Below are positions 25,114-34,034 of a DNA stretch of 64,000 nt, one piece after another. The stretch's first letter is position 1. Each line of letters begins with the position of its first letter. A program made the position numbers and the translations under genes. The DNA comes from Pseudomonadota bacterium (GTDB lineage Bacteria > Myxococcota_A > UBA9042 > GCA-2863065). Below the pieces are notes generated by a model. That model saw nothing but the letters and a program-made list of their open reading frames with translations, had not been told where the DNA came from and made no database searches. Where the stretch lies: contig SXOO01000030.1 in NCBI GenBank assembly GCA_005776725.1, positions 1 through 64,000 on the forward strand. Direction: 5' to 3'.

Positions 25114-27207
25114 TTAGCGGGCCGCGGCCACTCCGCGCTCCAGCGTCAGCTCGCTGACGCCGTCCTGGAACTGGATCCGCTGGAGCATCAGCTGCTGCTG
25201 GAGCTCCACGACCTGGATCGTGGACTTCTGCAGGCGGTTCGACACCTCGATCATCTTGTCCTGGAGGTGGCGCATGAGCTTCCCGTCCGTCTTCAGGCGC
25301 TTCAGGTTCGTGAGCTGGCCCTCGAGCTCGTCGATCCGGACCCGGAAGTCGTCCATCTGCTCGCGTGCCGTAGTGATGGCCGACTCGGTGTTGGCGATCC
25401 CCTTGTGGATGTCGAGCAGCGACTTCATCTGGTCCTTGAAGCGGGCATCCGCGGCGCCGGCCTCGAGGTAGACGCGGACCAGCTCGATGCTGGTGGGGGA
25501 GCGGAGGTCGATTGTGCGCGTGATGGGGGTGGCCTCCTCCACCGTCAAGGTCTGCGACTCACCGCCCTTCAGGGAGACGGCGAAGACGTGGGAGTCTCCG
25601 AGGCGCTCGACGGACTTCGGCCCGGCGGCGAGCACCCAGCCCTTTGGCACCGCGTGCTTCACGTACACCACGCCGTCCACGACGGACCGATTCGTCACCG
25701 TGTAGACCGCCTTGCGTGTGTGCTGCATCTCGGCCGTCAGCACGCCACGCTGCAGCGTGATCAGGCGGGAGATCCGGTCGCCCGTGGAGCCGGTGCGGTC
25801 GACCACCATCTGGCGGTCGAGCGCGAACGGGACGAACGCCGTGGTGCCCGGTGGGATGGGCTCGGAGAGGCCCTCACCGATGAACCGACCCTCGCCGTAG
25901 ACGGTGACCGGGCCGCTCTCCAATGTGGAGCGGGTGGGGTTGGTGAAGCGCACCGCCTTGAAGGCGTACTTGGCGTTGCCGCGCGGAGACTCCGAGTCGT
26001 ACAGGTAGACGATCTCGCCCTGCGCGGCGTCGTCGAGGATCGACACCATGGCGCTGGTGCCCTTTGCGACCGTCATGGTGCTGGTGGACTCGAAGTGGCT
26101 CTCCCCGATCGGCTTCCCGGCGCCTTCGGGGTTCGCTGTCTCTCCGGCGTCCGGCTTGTCGGCCACGAGGACGACGCCGGCGGCGCGTCCGTCCACGGTG
26201 CCTTCACCCGTGACGTCGAGCAGCGCGGGCGCCACGCCCTCCTCGATGAGCTGGTTGCGGAGGAGGTTGGCTCGGTCGAGCGACCGCGCCAGCGCGTCCC
26301 GCTCGCCCTTGTCGGCGTAGCCCTGGATCACCACCTTCTGATGGGACTTCTTGAGGGCGTCGGCCATCTTTCGGACGGACTCGCGGTTGCCGGCGCGGAG
26401 CCGGGCGGCCTTCGCCATCTCTGACGCCGCGGGTGCCGGCATGGCGCCCGCGCTCCCCATCCCGCCGGCCGGCCCCCGGGCCCACTGCTGAGCCTCGATC
26501 GTGGCGATGTCCGGGTGCATCTCGTCGCGCGGGATGTCTCCGTCGGAGAGCTCGGCGAGCACGGCGACCCTATCGCCCGCGGGGGTGACCACCTCGCCTC
26601 CCGGGGGGGCCAGCGCGAAGAGCTGCTGGTCGTGAAGTGTCTCTCGATGGACGAGTCGGATGGTTCGGAGGTCATAGCGGAACGAGAGCGCGGAGCTCGA
26701 GCCCACGCCCAGCCGCACCGCAGACCAGTCTTCTCCTGAGGTGTTGTCGACGATGGCCCAACCCTGGACCTTTACGCCGCCGTCGTTCTGCACGACCAGG
26801 CGATAGCTCGGCTTCCACGAAGGCGAGTCCGTGATGTACGACAGGATCACCTCGTTCTGGGCCTCGGGCGGGAGCTGGACCACCATGTCGACGTTGCCGT
26901 CGTGGGCCGCTGCCTGCGTGGGGAACGAGACCGGATACGTCTTGCCGGAGGCCGCGTCGCGGACGGTGAGCGACTTCAAGAAGTCGTCGACTTTGTCCTG
27001 CGGGACGCGGAGCGTGATCGCCTGCCCCTTCGGCTCGGCCTTGCGCTCGAAGTAGGCGATACCGTTTCTGTAGACCACCACCTTCCCGAGCGCGCCGTCC
27101 TCGGCGCCCACGTGAGTCGTGTAGGTGGAGCAGCCGAACGCCGACGCCGCGATGATGGCTGCCGGGGTGAGGTTGCGGAGAAAGGGGCGAACGAGAGCTC
27201 GGAACAT
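25114..27207 (-). CDS. DUF4139 lipoprotein with an inserted OmpA-like region
   Basis: 697 residues; ATG at 27207 follows GGAGG. Lipobox ASAFGC (about Cys26). The N-terminal part fits the DUF4139 family pattern (VVVYRNGIAYFER, LPPEAQNEVILSYITDSPSWKPSYRLVV). At about 260-345 there is an OmpA-like segment (KMADALKKSHQKVVIQGYADKGERDALARSLDRANLLRNQLIEEGV), which would bind peptidoglycan. The DUF4139 body then resumes (SPRGNAKYAFKAVRFTNPT). The last 130 residues are a coiled coil. It is probably an outer-membrane lipoprotein tethered to the wall. Confidence 0.78.
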   Translation of the reverse strand: MFRALVRPFLRNLTPAAIIAASAFGCSTYTTHVGAEDGALGKVVVYRNGIAYFERKAEPKGQAITLRVPQDKVDDFLKSLTVRDAASGKTYPVSFPTQAAAHDGNVDMVVQLPPEAQNEVILSYITDSPSWKPSYRLVVQNDGGVKVQGWAIVDNTSGEDWSAVRLGVGSSSALSFRYDLRTIRLVHRETLHDQQLFALAPPGGEVVTPAGDRVAVLAELSDGDIPRDEMHPDIATIEAQQWARGPAGGMGSAGAMPAPAASEMAKAARLRAGNRESVRKMADALKKSHQKVVIQGYADKGERDALARSLDRANLLRNQLIEEGVAPALLDVTGEGTVDGRAAGVVLVADKPDAGETANPEGAGKPIGESHFESTSTMTVAKGTSAMVSILDDAAQGEIVYLYDSESPRGNAKYAFKAVRFTNPTRSTLESGPVTVYGEGRFIGEGLSEPIPPGTTAFVPFALDRQMVVDRTGSTGDRISRLITLQRGVLTAEMQHTRKAVYTVTNRSVVDGVVYVKHAVPKGWVLAAGPKSVERLGDSHVFAVSLKGGESQTLTVEEATPITRTIDLRSPTSIELVRVYLEAGAADARFKDQMKSLLDIHKGIANTESAITTAREQMDDFRVRIDELEGQLTNLKRLKTDGKLMRHLQDKMIEVSNRLQKSTIQVVELQQQLMLQRIQFQDGVSELTLERGVAAAR

Positions 27208-27335
27208 TGGGGGTCCTCCAAGGGGTGTCGCGGGCTTCGAACGCGCCTCACGCTCGCCGGATCTTCGAGCCATGTTAGTTTTCCGCCGGAGCGTGCCCAA
27301 CGGCGGGGTAAAGGGCTCCGGAGCTGGAGTGGCGT

Positions 27336-27833
27336 ATGCGCGTCGTGTTCCTCGACATCGACGGAGTGCTCTTCACACGCAGGAGCCAGCAGGCTTATGA
27401 CCGCGCGCTCGGGTCCGGAGCCCTCGAGAGCGACGACGAGCGGGTACGGGCGTTCGAGCCCCGCGCGGTCGAGTCCCTGCACGTGCTGCACGAGGCGATC
27501 CCCTTCGCAGTGGTGGTCTCGTCGACGTGGCGCCTTCGGCTGTCAATCCAGCACCTTCGGGCGCTCTTGGGACCCATGGGGCACTGGGTGGTGGACACCA
27601 CCGGCCCCGAGCGGGCAACGCGCGCCCAGGAGGTGAGCGAGTGGCTCGCGGGGCGCTCCGCTCCTCGCAACCTCCCGGCCGTGGTGGAGTCCTTCGTCAT
27701 CCTCGACGACATCGACGACGGCCTCTCCTTGCGCTTCCCGGGCCGCTTCGTACGCTGCGACCCTGATCGGGGCTTTGGCGACCCCGGTCAGATCAAGCAA
27801 GCCCGCGGGATCCTCCGAGCGCCTCTCGTGTGA
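27336..27833 (+). CDS. HAD-like phosphatase (HAD_SAK type)
   Basis: 165 residues. It opens with the HAD motif I, VVFLDIDGVL (D7 and D9), has motif II VVVSSTWRL and motif III-like FVILDDIDDG. This arrangement with the TWR motif matches the small HAD domain described from Swiss Army Knife RNA repair proteins and related stand-alone forms. Substrate unknown; a phosphate-removing role is inferred from the family. The stop overlaps the GTG of the DUF503 gene (GTGA). Confidence 0.8.
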   Translation: MRVVFLDIDGVLFTRRSQQAYDRALGSGALESDDERVRAFEPRAVESLHVLHEAIPFAVVVSSTWRLRLSIQHLRALLGPMGHWVVDTTGPERATRAQEVSEWLAGRSAPRNLPAVVESFVILDDIDDGLSLRFPGRFVRCDPDRGFGDPGQIKQARGILRAPLV

Positions 27834-28135
27834 CGCAAATGGCCGTGTTCGTTGGAGTCTGTCGCGTAGAGCTCGACCTCGAGGGGAACGACTCGCTCAA
27901 GGGGAAGCGGTCGGTCGTGAAGTCGCTCATCCACCGCGTTCAGAACCAGTTCAACGCGTCGATCGCCGAGGTCGACGCCAACGACGAGCACGGCCGCGCG
28001 GTGCTCGGGGTGGCTGTGGTCGGTAACGACAAGCGCTTCGTGAACGCCTGCGTCGACAAGATCCGCGACTTCATGGAGCGCGAGGCGGACGCGCCCGTCG
28101 CGGACTTTCAGTTCTCCATCGAGCAGTTTGACTAG
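27830..28135 (+). CDS. DUF503 / YlxP-like protein
   Basis: 101 residues matching the DUF503 pattern: FVGVCRVELDLEGNDSLKGKRSVVKSLIHRVQNQFNASIAEVD. These small ferredoxin-like proteins are often near nusA-infB-rbfA, where a role in ribosome maturation is suspected; here that context is missing. The GTG at 27830 overlaps the HAD stop. An ATG nine bases later (27839) is equally possible and gives MAVFVGVC. Confidence 0.85.
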   Translation: MTQMAVFVGVCRVELDLEGNDSLKGKRSVVKSLIHRVQNQFNASIAEVDANDEHGRAVLGVAVVGNDKRFVNACVDKIRDFMEREADAPVADFQFSIEQFD

Positions 28136-28138
28136 GGC

Positions 28139-28157
28139 GTTGGGGAGGCCGCCCAAC
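28139..28157. terminator. Bidirectional hairpin between convergent genes
   Basis: A six-base-pair stem, GTTGGG (28139-28144) with CCCAAC (28152-28157) and a seven-base loop, sits in the 28-base gap between the stops of the DUF503 gene and the leftward lipoprotein gene. Lack of a T-tract makes this tentative, but the position suits a terminator shared by both. Confidence 0.4.
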
Positions 28158-28163
28158 CCACTC

Positions 28164-29426
28164 TCAGTCCGCTTCGTCCCAGCTGCCGCCTGGACAGAAG
28201 TTCTCGGGGCTGCAGAACGAGTTCCCGGCGAGGGTGCAGCAGCCGAGGTCGATGCAGTCGTTACCGGAGTCACAAGCGCAAAGCTGCTGGCAGGTGTTGC
28301 CCTGGTCCGTCGCGCAACAGACGCCGAAGCCGCACTGCTCGCTCGACGTGCAGGTGTCGGGAGGCGGCTCGCCGCCGTTGCCGCCGCCGCTGTTCCCGCC
28401 GGAGCTCAGGGGCTCTCCGACGAGCACGCAGATCCCGGGCTGAAGGCAGACGTCGAGCTGGAAGCCGAGCGCATTCACGCCGCAGCAGATGATCCCGTCC
28501 GGGCAGTCGGGGTTGGCGCCGCAGGGCTGCCCGATGCACTGGCCGGTGGGTCCGCAGACCCCCCCAACGAACTGAATCTCGCAGCACTCGCGGCCGGCTC
28601 CGCACGCGCCGTCGCTGGAGCAGGTTGGACCGTAGCACTGGCCCGTCGGGGCGCAGTAGGACGGCACCACGCCCGCCACTGAAGGGCAACACTCGCGGCC
28701 CGCGCCACAGGCGGCGGTCGAGTCGCACTCGGGCCCGTAACACTCGGCCTGGCTCGCAGCGCAGTAACCCTGCCCACCGATGTTGCAGCAGAACGCCCCG
28801 TTGGGACATGGCTGGTCCGGACCACAAGTGTCGACCGTGCCGTCGGTGCCCGTGGCTCCGTCTGTGCCGTTGGCTCCGTCTGTGCCGTTGGCTCCGTCTG
28901 TGCCGTTGGCCCCGTCCGTGCCGTTGGCCCCGTCTGTGCCGTTGGTTCCGTCTGTGCCGGTGGCCCCGTCGGCGCCCGTGGCGCCGTCGTTGGCCGTTGT
29001 GGCGTCGGCACCGGTGGTGCCATCGGTGGCGGTGGTGCCGTCTCCCGAGGTGGCCGCGTCGGTGCCGTCAGTGCCGTCGGTGCCGTCGGCCGGAACCTCG
29101 CCATCGGTGGGCTCGGTCCCGTCCGTGGCGTCGCCAGTGCCGTCCGCGGCGTCGCCAGAGCTGTCCGTGGCGTCGCCGCCGTCCGCGGCGTCGCCGGAGC
29201 CGTCAGTGGCATCCGAGCCCGCGGACCCGGTTCCCGGGGTGCCGATGCTGCCCGGAGTCTGGCATTGGGCGTTGACGCAGAGCTGGCCCGGGGCGCAGTC
29301 GCGGTCGCGCTCGCACTGGCCCGAGGCCTCCTCCGCCTTCTCCTTGGAGCCGCTGTCGCTCGAGCACGCAGTGATGAGGCTGAGTGCGATGGTGCCGAAG
29401 ACGACGCTGTAAACCACACGCTTCAC
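28164..29426 (-). CDS. Cys-rich lipoprotein with TDG tandem repeats
   Basis: A 420-residue lipoprotein. The GTG at 29426 follows GGAG, and the signal peptide ends SLITACSSD. The first part has CERDRDCAPGQLCVNAQC. Residues about 70-210 are a low-complexity Thr/Asp/Gly/Ala linker, including a pure TDGANG array. The C-terminal half has five or six Cys clusters of CGAGRECC and CPNGAFCC type that likely form disulfide knots. There is no catalytic domain. Probably surface-displayed, with the linker projecting the knots; it resembles the Cys-rich proteins at 57430 and 59694. Confidence 0.8.
   Translation of the reverse strand: MKRVVYSVVFGTIALSLITACSSDSGSKEKAEEASGQCERDRDCAPGQLCVNAQCQTPGSIGTPGTGSAGSDATDGSGDAADGGDATDSSGDAADGTGDATDGTEPTDGEVPADGTDGTDGTDAATSGDGTTATDGTTGADATTANDGATGADGATGTDGTNGTDGANGTDGANGTDGANGTDGANGTDGATGTDGTVDTCGPDQPCPNGAFCCNIGGQGYCAASQAECYGPECDSTAACGAGRECCPSVAGVVPSYCAPTGQCYGPTCSSDGACGAGRECCEIQFVGGVCGPTGQCIGQPCGANPDCPDGIICCGVNALGFQLDVCLQPGICVLVGEPLSSGGNSGGGNGGEPPPDTCTSSEQCGFGVCCATDQGNTCQQLCACDSGNDCIDLGCCTLAGNSFCSPENFCPGGSWDEAD
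28843..28968 (-). repeat. Seven 18-base tandem repeats encoding TDGANG
   Basis: Seven near-identical 18-base units lie within the Cys-rich lipoprotein gene. Each reads roughly TCTGTGCCGTTGGCTCCG on the plus strand, coding for (G)TDG(A/T)(N/T/G) on the minus strand. The middle units differ at one or two silent positions. Such arrays expand and contract by slippage, so the length of this linker probably varies between strains. Confidence 0.85.
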
Positions 29427-29531
29427 GTGCTGCTCCTTCGCGCCGCTGTGGGCGCGCCGGAAGCCTAACGAACCCGGGTCCACGAGGGAAGCGGGTTTCC
29501 CGTCGGGAGCTCGGTCGGTTACCGTCCTGCT

Positions 29532-30455
29532 GTGCGTCTCCTCCTCGCGATCCTCGCCTTGCCATCCCTCGCGCTCGCGTGGGAGCCGCTCGCGATCCGT
29601 AGCGAGCCCGTCCGCATGGGCTCGCAGGAGGTAGGCGTGGCGAAGCTGGTCGCCGGGATCGAGCTCCGGAGCTCGGACCGACGCTTCGGAGGGATCAGCG
29701 GCCTCAGTCGCGGGCCGTCGGGCGCGCTCCTCGCGGTCTCGGACGCCGGCGCGCTCCTGCGGTTTCGGGAGCGCCGCGAGGGCGGGGCGTTGGTCGGGGT
29801 CGAGGGTGGCGAGTGGCTCGCCTTGCACGGACCAGATGGCGGCGTCCACGGCCGGGGTCGCGGAGACGCCGAAGAGCTTCAGTTGCTGCCGGACGGGCGG
29901 ATCCTGGTCGCATACGAGCACGCGCACCGGCTGGCGGTGATCGGACCCGAGTCCGGCCTGCTCACCCACGTCGAGGCTCCCTTCCAGAGCCCGGAACAAC
30001 TCAAAGACGCCCCGCGGAATGGTGGCGTCGAGGCGATGGTGGCGCTCCGCGGCGGGGCGGTGTTCGCGATCCGAGAGAAGCCGCTCGACGCGTTCGGCCA
30101 CCACGCCGCGTGGCTGGTGCCCGCCATGCCGTTCGGCGCGCCCTCCCGGCCAGTCGAGGTCGTGGCCTACGTCACGGCCGACGGGTTTCAGCCCACCGCG
30201 CTCGCGGAGCGAGCCGACGGCTCTCTACTGGTCCTAGAGCGCCGCTACCGGGTCACCGATGGCATCGCGGCGCGCCTCTCGCGGCTCGCGCGGCCCGGAG
30301 CGCGGCCGGAGGTGATCGGGACGCTCCGGCCGGATCAGCCGTGCGACAACTTCGAAGGCCTCTGGTTGGAGGGGCGGCGCGCGCTCTTGATCTCGGACGA
30401 CAACTTCAACCCGACCCAGCGCACCTACCTCCTTGAGCTGCTCCTCCCCGAGTGA
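29532..30455 (+). CDS. Phytase-like esterase domain protein, exported
   Basis: 307 residues with a short signal peptide (LLLAILALPSLALA). The body fits the esterase-like activity of phytase family: an SDRRFGGISGLSRGPSGALLAVSDAG opening, GDAEELQLLPDGRILVAYEHAHRL, RNGGVEAMVAL, and the ending CDNFEGLWLEGRRALLISDDNFNPTQRTYLLEL. These six-bladed propellers are extracytoplasmic and may cleave phosphate esters. GTG at 29532 is the start. It is transcribed away from the Cys-rich lipoprotein across a 105-base gap and ends 63 bases from the convergent ku gene. Confidence 0.82.
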   Translation: MRLLLAILALPSLALAWEPLAIRSEPVRMGSQEVGVAKLVAGIELRSSDRRFGGISGLSRGPSGALLAVSDAGALLRFRERREGGALVGVEGGEWLALHGPDGGVHGRGRGDAEELQLLPDGRILVAYEHAHRLAVIGPESGLLTHVEAPFQSPEQLKDAPRNGGVEAMVALRGGAVFAIREKPLDAFGHHAAWLVPAMPFGAPSRPVEVVAYVTADGFQPTALAERADGSLLVLERRYRVTDGIAARLSRLARPGARPEVIGTLRPDQPCDNFEGLWLEGRRALLISDDNFNPTQRTYLLELLLPE

Positions 30456-30518
30456 AGCGGCTGCCCACTACGGGCCGCCCGGGCGTCGTTCTGCGCCCCG
30501 GTGAACCCGGGCCGCCGG

Positions 30519-31343
30519 TCAGCCGCGGGCGGCCTTCTTGAGACCGCCGGCCTCGAGGCTGGCCTTCAGCGCGGCCATGAGGTCCACCACTTCGGCGCGC
30601 GGCGCTTCGGCCGGCTCCAGCGACACCTCCTGGCCGGAGATCTTCTGCTCGACGAGGCGCTCGATCTTCTTCTTCACCGAGTCCTCGTAGCCGGTGGGCT
30701 CGAAGCGCGTGGACGCGTTCATGCCGATCACCTGGAGCGCGAGGCCCACCTCGGACTCCTTCACCTCGACATCGTCGAGCGGGACCTCGGAGAACGCGCG
30801 CACCTCGTCCGGGTAATAGAGCTGGTGGAGCACCAGGCCCCACGCACCATCTTCGCGCTTCGGATCGACGGGCGCGGGGCGCACCAGGACCAGGTACTCC
30901 TTGCCCCGGGTGGCGTACTGCGCGATCCCGGCGAGCCCCGAGCGGCGCAGCGCCTCCGCCAGAAGGCGATACGGTCGGGCGCCGCCCTTGTCCGGGCCGA
31001 GGTAATACGCCTTCTCGAAATACACGGGGTCGACCTGCGAGAGCGGGACGAACTCGGTGATCTCGATCGCCTGCCGGGACGCGGCGGCCACGCTCTTCAG
31101 CTCCTCCTCGGAGAAGATCACGAACTTGTCCTTCTGGTACTCGTACCCCTTCACCATCTGGCTTCGCTCGACGATCTTCCCGTCCGACTGCCGGACGTAC
31201 TGCTGCTTCAGCTTGCCGCGCGTCTCGGCGTCGAGCTGGCGGAAGCTGATGTCCGAGTCGCTCGAGGCGGGGGTGTAGAGCTTGATGGGGATGGACACGA
31301 GTCCAAACGAGACAGTGGCGGTGCCGATGGCGCGAGCGCTCAT
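30519..31343 (-). CDS. ku: Non-homologous end joining protein Ku
   Basis: 274 residues with the bacterial Ku core: the N-terminus SARAIGTATVSFGLVSIPIKLYTP, the central ISFRQLDAETRGKLKQQYVRQSDG, YYLGPDKGGARPYRLLAEAL and the C-terminal KKKIERLVEQKI. The homodimer encircles broken DNA ends and recruits LigD. It is divergent from ligD across 46 bases, so the two are probably co-regulated. The C-terminal basic tail is short (LKKAARG), as in minimal Ku forms. Confidence 0.95.
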   Translation of the reverse strand: MSARAIGTATVSFGLVSIPIKLYTPASSDSDISFRQLDAETRGKLKQQYVRQSDGKIVERSQMVKGYEYQKDKFVIFSEEELKSVAAASRQAIEITEFVPLSQVDPVYFEKAYYLGPDKGGARPYRLLAEALRRSGLAGIAQYATRGKEYLVLVRPAPVDPKREDGAWGLVLHQLYYPDEVRAFSEVPLDDVEVKESEVGLALQVIGMNASTRFEPTGYEDSVKKKIERLVEQKISGQEVSLEPAEAPRAEVVDLMAALKASLEAGGLKKAARG

Positions 31344-31389
31344 GGTCCCGAGCCTACCACCGCGCGGCCGCCCGTGGCAGAACTAGGCG

Positions 31390-33906
31390 GTGCCCGACCT
31401 CGACCGCTACTGGACCAAACGCACCGCAGGCGCCACCCCCGAGCCCATGGGTGGCGAGGTGCTCGCCACTGGCACGCACCGCTTCGTCGTCCACAAGCAC
31501 GACGCCACGCGCCTCCACTACGACCTCCGGCTCGAGTGGGACGGGGTTCTGCTCTCCTGGGCGGTGCCGCGTTACATCCCCTGGGATCCCGCGGACAAGC
31601 GCCTCGCCGTAGAGACCGAGCCGCACCCCATCGAGTACGCCACGTTCGAGGGGGTGATCCCCGACGGCAACTACGGCGCCGGGCCCATGATCGTCTGGGA
31701 CCGCGGGCACTTCGTGCCGCTGGAGCCGCTAGGTCCCGGCCTCGAGAAGGGCAAGCTCCTCTTCGAGCTGCTCGGCTACAAGCTGCACGGCGTCTTCACC
31801 CTCGTGCGGACCAAACGCGCCGAGAAGGACTGGCTCCTCATCAAGAAGCCAGACGCCTGGGCGCGAGAGGGTGAACCCAGCTACGACGAGACCAGCGTCT
31901 TGTCCGGGATGCCGGTGGAGTCGCTGGCGGAGACGGACGCCCGCCGCGAGGCGATGGAGGAGCGGCTCAGGGCGCTTGGTGTGCCCAAGCGGCCCATGAA
32001 CCCGCGCGAGGTCGAGCCGATGCTCGCCAAGACGGCCGAAGGGCCGTTCACGGACCCCGATTGGCTCTTCGAGCTCAAGTACGACGGCTACCGGGCCCTG
32101 CTCTGGCGCGATGACGGTGGGGCAGGGCGCGCCACGTATCGGAGCGGCCGCGACGCCACAGCGCTCTATCCGGAGCTCTGCCGCGCTGTCGCGGCGTTGC
32201 CCTGGCGCGGGGTGGTGCTAGACGGCGAGATCGTGGTGCTCGACGGCGACGGCCGCCCGGTCTTCAACGGGATCCAGCAGCGCGGGCAGCTCTCGAAGGC
32301 GAAAGACATCGAACGCGCGGCTATCTCCACGCCCGTCACCTACTTCGCCTTCGACCTCCTCGGGCTCCTTGGTTACGACCTGCGCGCGCTGACACTGGAG
32401 CAGCGCAAGACCCTGTTGGCCGAGCTGATGCCCCGCTTCGGCCCGCTCCGGTACGCGGACCACGTCGATGGCGCAGGCGAGGCCTTCCACGCACTGGTCG
32501 CGCGTCAGGGCCTCGAGGGCATCATGGCGAAGCGGCGGAAGGGCCTCTATCGCTCCGGGCGCCACGACGACTGGCTGAAGTTGCCGATGGAGCGCGTGGG
32601 CGACTTCGTGGTCTTCGGGTTCTCCGAGGCGCGCGGCTCGAGGGTCGGGTTCCGATCGCTGCTCCTCGCCGGGCGGGGCGCGGATGGCTCCTGGGTGTCC
32701 GTGGGGCGCGTGGGCTCCGGGTTCGACAACGCCGAGCTCGAGGGCTTCCATGCGGAGCTCATGGCCCAGGCGGTGGCCGAGTGCCCGGTCGCGGGCCCCT
32801 TTGATCGTGAGGGTAGCCCCACCTTCGTGCGCCCGAGCATGGTGGTCGAGGTCCGCTTCAAGGAGTGGTCGCCCGACGGCAACCTCCGCATCCCCACCTT
32901 CTCGAGGCGGCGGCTCGACAAGACCCCCGACGAGGTGGAAGACGGCCCGCCGCGGGGCCGAGAGATCGACGGGGAGGTCGAGGAGGAGCCGCCCGATCCG
33001 GTCTCGGAGGTGAGCGCGGCCCGCGAGTTGGTGGTCACGAACGCCACGAAGATCTACTTCCCGGAGCATGGCCTCACCAAGGGCGACCTGGTCGACTACT
33101 ACGTGGCCGTGGCGCCGTGGCTCCTCCCGCTGCTGGACGATCGCCCGCTGGTGTTGACCCGCCTGCCGGACGGGATCCACGGGAAGTCGTTCTTTCAGAA
33201 AGACGCTCCCAGCCACGTGCCCGACTGGATCCGCCGCGAGCGGATGTGGAGCGAGGAGAACAACCGCATCACGGACTTCCTGGTGGCCGACTCCGCCGAG
33301 GCCCTGGGCTGGATCGCGAACTCGGGAGCTATCCCGATCCACGTCTGGCAAAGCCGCGTCGCCACGATTCAGAACCCCGACTTCACCGTGGTGGACCTCG
33401 ACCCCAAAGGGGCGCCGTTCAGCGATGTGATCACCTTGGCGCTGGCCCTCCGCGAGGTGTGCGAGGCGGCGGGGCTGCCTTGTTACGTGAAGACCAGCGG
33501 CTCTACCGGGATGCACGTCATCGTCCCGCTGGGGCGCCTCGTCACCTACGAGCAGTCGCGGATGATCGCGATGTTGTTGTCGAAGGTTGTGCTGCTCCAG
33601 CACGCCGACATCGGGACCACGCTGCGCAAGGTGGACGCGCGCGAAGGCAAGGTCTACCTCGACACGTTCCAGAACGGGCACGGTCGGCTGATCGTAGGCC
33701 CGTACAGCGTTCGGCCGCGCCCGGGGGCGCCGGTGTCCACGCCTCTCCGGTGGGACGAGGTGCAGTACGGGCTCGATCCCGACGTCTTTACGATCAAGAC
33801 GGTGATCCCTCGCCTGCTCGCTCACGGGGACCCGCTTCGCCCCCACCTCGACGACGTCCCGGACCTCGTCCTCGCGATCGACCGACTCGCGCAGCGTCTC
33901 GCCTGA
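31390..33906 (+). CDS. ligD: Multifunctional DNA ligase D (PE-LIG-POL)
   Basis: 838 residues in the order 3'-phosphoesterase, ligase, polymerase. PE domain (about 25-175): HKHDATRLHYDLRLEWDG supplies H37, H43 and D45. Ligase (about 210-510): the adenylated lysine is K230 in FELKYDGYRALL, with LDGEIVVLD downstream. Polymerase/primase (about 545-835): TNATKIYFPEHGLTKGDLVDYY, VVDLDPKGAPF and VKTSGSTGMHV. The domain order matches the Pseudomonas rather than the mycobacterial type. It repairs double-strand breaks with Ku. GTG at 31390 is the start, next to the intergenic region shared with ku. Confidence 0.95.
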   Translation: MPDLDRYWTKRTAGATPEPMGGEVLATGTHRFVVHKHDATRLHYDLRLEWDGVLLSWAVPRYIPWDPADKRLAVETEPHPIEYATFEGVIPDGNYGAGPMIVWDRGHFVPLEPLGPGLEKGKLLFELLGYKLHGVFTLVRTKRAEKDWLLIKKPDAWAREGEPSYDETSVLSGMPVESLAETDARREAMEERLRALGVPKRPMNPREVEPMLAKTAEGPFTDPDWLFELKYDGYRALLWRDDGGAGRATYRSGRDATALYPELCRAVAALPWRGVVLDGEIVVLDGDGRPVFNGIQQRGQLSKAKDIERAAISTPVTYFAFDLLGLLGYDLRALTLEQRKTLLAELMPRFGPLRYADHVDGAGEAFHALVARQGLEGIMAKRRKGLYRSGRHDDWLKLPMERVGDFVVFGFSEARGSRVGFRSLLLAGRGADGSWVSVGRVGSGFDNAELEGFHAELMAQAVAECPVAGPFDREGSPTFVRPSMVVEVRFKEWSPDGNLRIPTFSRRRLDKTPDEVEDGPPRGREIDGEVEEEPPDPVSEVSAARELVVTNATKIYFPEHGLTKGDLVDYYVAVAPWLLPLLDDRPLVLTRLPDGIHGKSFFQKDAPSHVPDWIRRERMWSEENNRITDFLVADSAEALGWIANSGAIPIHVWQSRVATIQNPDFTVVDLDPKGAPFSDVITLALALREVCEAAGLPCYVKTSGSTGMHVIVPLGRLVTYEQSRMIAMLLSKVVLLQHADIGTTLRKVDAREGKVYLDTFQNGHGRLIVGPYSVRPRPGAPVSTPLRWDEVQYGLDPDVFTIKTVIPRLLAHGDPLRPHLDDVPDLVLAIDRLAQRLA

Positions 33907-34034
33907 GGCGAACCGCAGCCAAGTCGCGGCCTGTCGGCGATGCGCCATTTACTCCACCGTACGACTCGTTATGCTCGCGCGCGCTCGGCGAAGCCTAGGC
34001 TCACGGGCAACCTCGGCCCGCTGTGGCGTAACGC

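Noticed and set aside
30456..30518. GC-rich palindromic bases between the phytase-like gene and ku
   Set aside because: Several imperfect stems are possible (CCCGGGCG with CGCCCCGG), none clean enough to call a terminator.
32218..33948. 576-codon minus-strand frame opposite ligD
   Set aside because: Overlaps the ligase and polymerase domains of LigD and has no recognisable content.
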